A DNA stretch of 64,000 nucleotides from the NCBI GenBank assembly GCA_022575985.1, contig JAKSXM010000007.1, positions 1,490,501 through 1,554,500 of the forward strand, in the 5' to 3' direction. The notes beneath the pieces are model-generated. The model did not search any database, had not been told where the DNA came from, and was given only the letters and a program-made list of their open reading frames with translations. The translations under genes and the position numbers were made by a program. Shown here one piece after another: positions 60,301 through 64,000 of this stretch. This DNA is from Anagrus nilaparvatae. Lineage: Eukaryota; Arthropoda; Insecta; Hymenoptera; Mymaridae. Position 1 is the stretch's first letter. Each line of letters begins with the position of its first letter.

Positions 60301-61639
60301 TTCTATAATTATACTACAATTATTCATTTATCGATTAAAAAATAAAGTTTTATAGTAAAAAGAAATTATTTTTAATCACGAAATTGTATAAACATTTTCT
60401 ATGTGTGTGTACTAAAGGTTTTTACGGTCATTCAACTATTTTTCTAAATTTTATTGATAGGAATTGTAAAGATGACGTAAAAAAACGCATACTCTACCTA
60501 TATACATCTTAATTTATGGAAAATTTTCTATTTTCAAGATTTAAATTTTTAATTTGTTGAATTTTTCTTTTAGCAACTTTCTTATGAGTTTTGAGAACTT
60601 CAAATTCTCGCTTTCGATTAAATTTTTAATTTCCAAAATAAGCTGAAAAATGAAAAGAAAAATATCCTTATGCTCTGAATCAACATAAAAATTATTTGGT
60701 CCTTTTTGGATAATTTTACTGATTAAAAATTATATTAAGACCGACTATTCGTTGGTTGGGAGCAAAAATTTAATGTATCTTTTTTTGCAGCTAATTTTGG
60801 AATATTAAAATAATTGTTAAGTATGCAAACCTTAAATTTCAAAACTTTTTGGATATGAAACTCACTAATCAAGTTTCTGGGCTTTTTCAAAACATTTTTT
60901 TGGAACTTTTCTATAGGTTTTATATGTCGAAAAAAAAACACAGCTGCCATAATCGGAATTCCGTATCCGCGACCAAATTTTTTTTTTCTATAGTGTTTAC
61001 TAAAATTAATTTTAAAAAAAAGTTTAATTTTTATATTACTTAGAAGCATAAAATTTTAAACAGTAAATTAAGTACTTTGAAAGGGACGTATGGTAAATAT
61101 GAAAATAATATGAAAAAAACTTTATTTTAATTACAGTTAATATAAAACTCATTAAATTCATTAAAAGTAAATATTATTTATATACTCATTATTAATGTGA
61201 GAATTCAAAGTCATAAATTAAATAATGGAATATAAATATAATTAAATATTTTTTGGACTTTTATGAAATAACAAATATAAAATTATTTTAAATAAAACAA
61301 GGGTTCTCAAAAATTAATTTTCCGAAGAATTGTGACAATTGTATCATTGGAATTCTATTTTATATGTCACTCCTTAATTTAATACCCTCATTTTGACACT
61401 AATTTATTGAATTTTTCTTAAAATATAATTTTGCACAAATATTTAACAAGATAAATATTTTCAAATACTGGCTTATTAGACAACAGCTTAATACGTAACT
61501 TGAGAGGCTTTTAGCTAAAGGTTTTTTAACGTCTCAATTTATACCACCAACTATATTTTTGAGTATTGCTTGAAAATTTACATTCAATACACAATTTAAC
61601 AGTACCGATAAAAAATTTATTATTTTTCTGTACTGCGGT
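57314..61639. other. AT-rich sequence, no gene seen
   Basis: No exon or RNA gene could be supported. The open frame at 60735-61049 (minus, 104 codons, with FGRGYGIPIMAAVFFF) has no recognised family and resembles repeat-derived sequence. The stretch at 59420-59440 (CATTCATGCGCGTTTTGAGA) partly matches 31510-31530 (CATTCAAGCGCGTTTTGAAG), a faint dispersed repeat. Confidence 0.45.
59477..59493 (+). repeat. (TG)n microsatellite
   Basis: A short TG run is followed by imperfect TGTATG units. Confidence 0.75.
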
Positions 61640-61818
61640 CCGAAAGTGTTGCGGCCCGAAAGTACGCTGCGCGTCCGACAAAGACGTATTTTCTCGCCAC
61701 AGTCGCAGAAAAATTTTGTACAATACTCGGCCATAAACACAGAATTAACCAAAATCGCAGTTTAGTGCGATTTGGTCCATTCTTTATTTTTCTGGCCTAG
61801 GACCGTAATATACTATTA
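61640..61818 (-). repeat. GC-rich double stem-loop repeat, copy 3
   Basis: On the minus strand it starts TAGTATATTACGGTCC, then AGAAAAATAAAGAATGGACC, CAAATCGCACTAAACTGCG (short first loop), TTTATGGCCGAGTATTGTAC, TGTGGCGAGAAAATACG and CGGACGCGCAGCG, like copies 1 and 2. Its 3' part (TTTCGGGCCGCAACACTTTC) differs. The shared start in three copies defines one border of the family. Confidence 0.65.
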
Positions 61819-62270
61819 TGAAAAAATTGAGTTGCTGAACTATATTTGCTGAAATATTTACCTTAATTTATTGAATATTGCTATCTCAATATTAATTTAC
61901 TGCATACCAAAGAAGAAAAATGTATAAACGCTAGAATAATCTGCAAATTAATGTTTGAGGATGTACTTAAATCATAAATGGTCAATTTTCTCTCATGTAT
62001 ATTTATTACTATACCCTCATTAGAAACAATATAAAAACATTTATTTGTAGTATACATATTATCATCAGCTGTCATGTTTTCATACAAACTTTTATTTATA
62101 TGAGTGAAAATTCAATTTCATAAAAATATCGAGACCTAGAACCAAGATATTTGCTGCCTGACCAAGTTATATAAACGTGTAATCTTAAATTGGTTTTAAA
62201 ACCCTCTAATATTATTATGTGCTTCATGCAATTTTAACTTTAAGATTATAATTATTATGTATATATATTA

Positions 62271-62643
62271 GAGTGGACCTAAAATTGGAGTTATAAGAAA
62301 AACTTTGCTCCGCGGGTTTATTCGTGAACTTTTGGTCATAAAAAGTCACCAACTCCAAGGATTTTGCTTTTCAAAAACACGTGCCTGTAAGCACCTCAAT
62401 TTTCTACCTTAAATAACATGGGAATTTTTACTTTTCAGCTTTCTAATTTTTTACAAAGCTTGCAAAAATGTTTTGAAAAGCTGCTGATCGATGGAAAGTA
62501 CTATTTAAAAGGTGCTTACAGGCACGTGTTTTTGAAAAGCAAAAGCAAAATTCTTGGAGTTGGGGACTTTTTATGATCATAAGTTCAAAAAAAAAAACCC
62601 GGAGAGAAAAATTTTTCTAAAAACTCCAATTTTAGGTCCACTC
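62271..62643. mobile_element. 373-bp foldback element related to the core of the giant palindrome
   Basis: The ends are GAGTGGACCTAAAATTGGAG and its complement, with TA on both sides. The outer 130 bp on each side are inverted copies; the middle (GACTTTTCAGC-like tract, AAGCTTGCAAAAATG, GATCGATGGAAAGTAC) is present once. It aligns with 1533-1770, and inverted with 1980-2218, of the palindrome at 835-2913. Confidence 0.8.
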
Positions 62644-62649
62644 TAATAT

Positions 62650-62699
62650 ATATATCTATATCTATATCTATATCTATATCTATATCTATATCTATATCT

Positions 62700-62720
<21 letters not shown>
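62650..62720 (+). repeat. (TATATC)n microsatellite
   Basis: About a dozen perfect hexamers begin directly after the foldback element. The Ile-Asp repeat in the minus-strand frame across it is an artefact of the repeat. Confidence 0.95.
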
Positions 62721-62730
<10 letters not shown>

Positions 62731-63265
62731 TGCCGATAGAGAATTTTTTTAGTTTGATAGGATTGACTAGACGATAATAGCTAGAGAGACGCGGTTTGCG
62801 GCAAAAAACGCGGAAAAATTGCAGAAGTGACATAGGCTATACAGGATTTCGATTGATGCGAAAGAAAATTTTTGTCGCCAAAAAAACGATTGTTCAAAAA
62901 AATGATCATTTTTTGAAGGAAGAAGTGTATATATAATAACTTATAAATATATATAAATATATGCTTGAAAATTTAGGTGGACACGTAAATAACAATTCTA
63001 AATCATATAAAAACTTTTCTGATTCCAAAAAAATTTCAATTTTTTAAGTTAATTACGATTTTTTGAAAATTTACGAAAACATCAAAAATGATCATTGAAA
63101 AAACGTTTTTTTGGCTACAAAAATTTTCTTTCGCATCAATCTAAATCCTATAAAACCTATGACACTCCTGAAATATTTTCTCGTTTTTTGCTGCAAACCG
63201 AGTCTTTCTAGCTAACTTCGTCTAGGCGTGATCATCAAACTTTAAAAATTCTCTAACGCTATTAG
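62731..63265. mobile_element. Foldback element with about 185-bp arms
   Basis: The left arm 62733-62925 has TTTGATAGGATTGACTAGAC, GCGGTTTGCGGCAAAAAACG and GATTGATGCGAAAGAAAATT. It is matched in reverse complement by 63080-63263 with about 15% differences. The loop, about 150 bp, is AT-rich. Parts of the same arm recur at about 63515-63605 and 63650-63700, so further broken copies follow. Confidence 0.7.
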
Positions 63266-63940
63266 TAGGATTAGTCCAAAACTTTCTATATTTTTGAAAA
63301 ATTATTGTAAATTTTTACAGATCCAACCGATTCACTCCAAAATTTAGGTGCAATCGTAAAAAATATTCCCAAATGGAATGAAAGACTTTGCCACAGTAAA
63401 ATTTTTCCTTAGTTCTCAGATTTTTAGGTTTTTTTTTTAAAATTGCATAAAAATTTTTTTTTGGAAATTCAGTTTTTTCAAGATACAAAATTTTTGTTCC
63501 AATTAATTGAAATGAAACCAAGCCTATGTTTTGACCGGTAATTTTTGCCGTCTTTTGCCGTAAACCCGATATTTCTAGCTTTTATTGTGGTCTAGTTTAT
63601 CGCGTTCGGGCATACATACATAATGGTGATTTGGCCCAGAAAACATAAAAAATGATCATTTTTTTGAACAATCGTTTTTTTGGCGACAAAAATTTTCTTG
63701 TGTCCATATATATATATGTTCATATATATATATATATATATTTATAAGTTATTATATATACACTTGTGGATCCTATGGAAGGGTAGCTAAGCTTTGTATT
63801 GCTGATTACTAATTATCTGTCTGGGTTCATATGCCCGTAATTTTTATGATTTAGTAAATTTTAGATAATACTTTGGGTAAAAAAAGATTATTTTACAAAA
63901 TATAGAGTAACCTAAAACAACATATTTTTTGAAAAATAAA
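63266..63940. other. Broken copies of the preceding foldback arm plus AT-rich DNA
   Basis: TGATCATTTTTTTGAACAAT, CGTTTTTTTGGCGAC and AAAATTTTCTTGTGTCC (63653-63703), followed by an inverted match of the TATATAATAACTTATAAATA tract (63740-63765), show that the end of the foldback loop region is repeated in inverted orientation. No gene. Confidence 0.45.
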
Positions 63941-64000
63941 GCCGCAGGGGTCCAGGGGGGCGCAGCCCCCATGGTGGCTGCCGGGGCGAGCGAAGCGAGC
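63941..64000. repeat. GC-rich repeat cut by the window edge
   Basis: GCCGCAGGGGTCCAGGGGGG then CGCAGCCCCCATGG holds a GGGGGC-GCA-GCCCCC hairpin. GGGGCGAGCGAAGCGAGC ends the window. The composition is in sharp contrast with the preceding AT-rich DNA. It looks like one end of a GC-rich interspersed repeat, but could also mark a foreign segment or assembly join; the rest lies outside. Confidence 0.45.

Noticed and set aside
60735..61049. 104-codon minus-strand frame
   Set aside because: Lys/Phe/Asn-rich with no motif, and the overlapping opposite frame is equally open; treated as chance or repeat-derived.
62585..62833. Minus-strand frame with an Ile-Asp repeat
   Set aside because: It is produced by the TATATC microsatellite between two foldback elements.
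1..64000. Possible CRISPR arrays, prophage, bacterial operons or tRNA genes
   Set aside because: The spaced repeats seen are microsatellites and minisatellites without spacers. The genes are intron-split and no cloverleaf sequence was recognised.

Overview
The window looks like nuclear DNA of an arthropod, most likely an insect. It is very AT-rich, its genes are split by GT-AG introns of up to 17 kb, it carries a PYPV-repeat cuticle-type gene typical of insects, and it is full of transposon debris (non-LTR, piggyBac, hAT-like, TA-inserting MITEs, foldbacks). There are no operons, Shine-Dalgarno sites or CRISPR arrays, and I saw no tRNA or rRNA genes. The species cannot be named from the sequence.

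Left part (1-19.6 kb). A decayed non-LTR retrotransposon lies on the minus strand. Its RT and C-terminal remnants are at 2914-4151 and its 3' end is at 541-834; a 2.08-kb, almost perfect palindrome (835-2913) is inserted between them. A long AT-rich stretch follows, then a 346-bp MITE with a perfect 8-bp target duplication and a GC-rich stem-loop repeat. Next is a complete three-exon minus-strand gene (14969-16495) for a secreted 386-residue PYPV-repeat protein, probably structural and cuticular (Vajk/CPLCP-like), with a TATA box and initiator.

Central part (19.6-48 kb). The last three coding exons of an angiotensin-converting-enzyme-like (peptidase M2) gene lie on the plus strand at 19638-19778, 36838-37004 and 47801-47955. 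The phases match and the protein ends in a GPI-anchor-like tail. The residue at the position of the transition-state tyrosine of mammalian ACE appears to be Asn, so this is probably a non-catalytic Ance-3-type paralogue. Its two introns (17.1 and 10.8 kb) hold several long inverted repeats, a repeat family with a 24-bp minisatellite, and a broken cystathionine gamma-lyase copy (43725-45195, minus).

Right part (48-64 kb). A second broken cystathionine gamma-lyase copy lies at 49550-51560 (minus) and has lost the PLP-binding lysine. It is followed by an internally deleted piggyBac element (52071-53694) with TTAA duplications, whose transposase zinc-finger tail is split by a hAT-like MITE. After that come a TA-flanked MITE, a second copy of the minisatellite element, a truncated relative of the core of the giant palindrome, a hexanucleotide microsatellite, another foldback, and a GC-rich repeat cut by the window edge.

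Only two host genes appear functional: the PYPV gene and the ACE-like gene (3' end only). The most distinctive feature is the density of long hairpin-forming inverted repeats. At least four lie in introns of the ACE-like gene, so its pre-mRNA should contain long double-stranded RNA.
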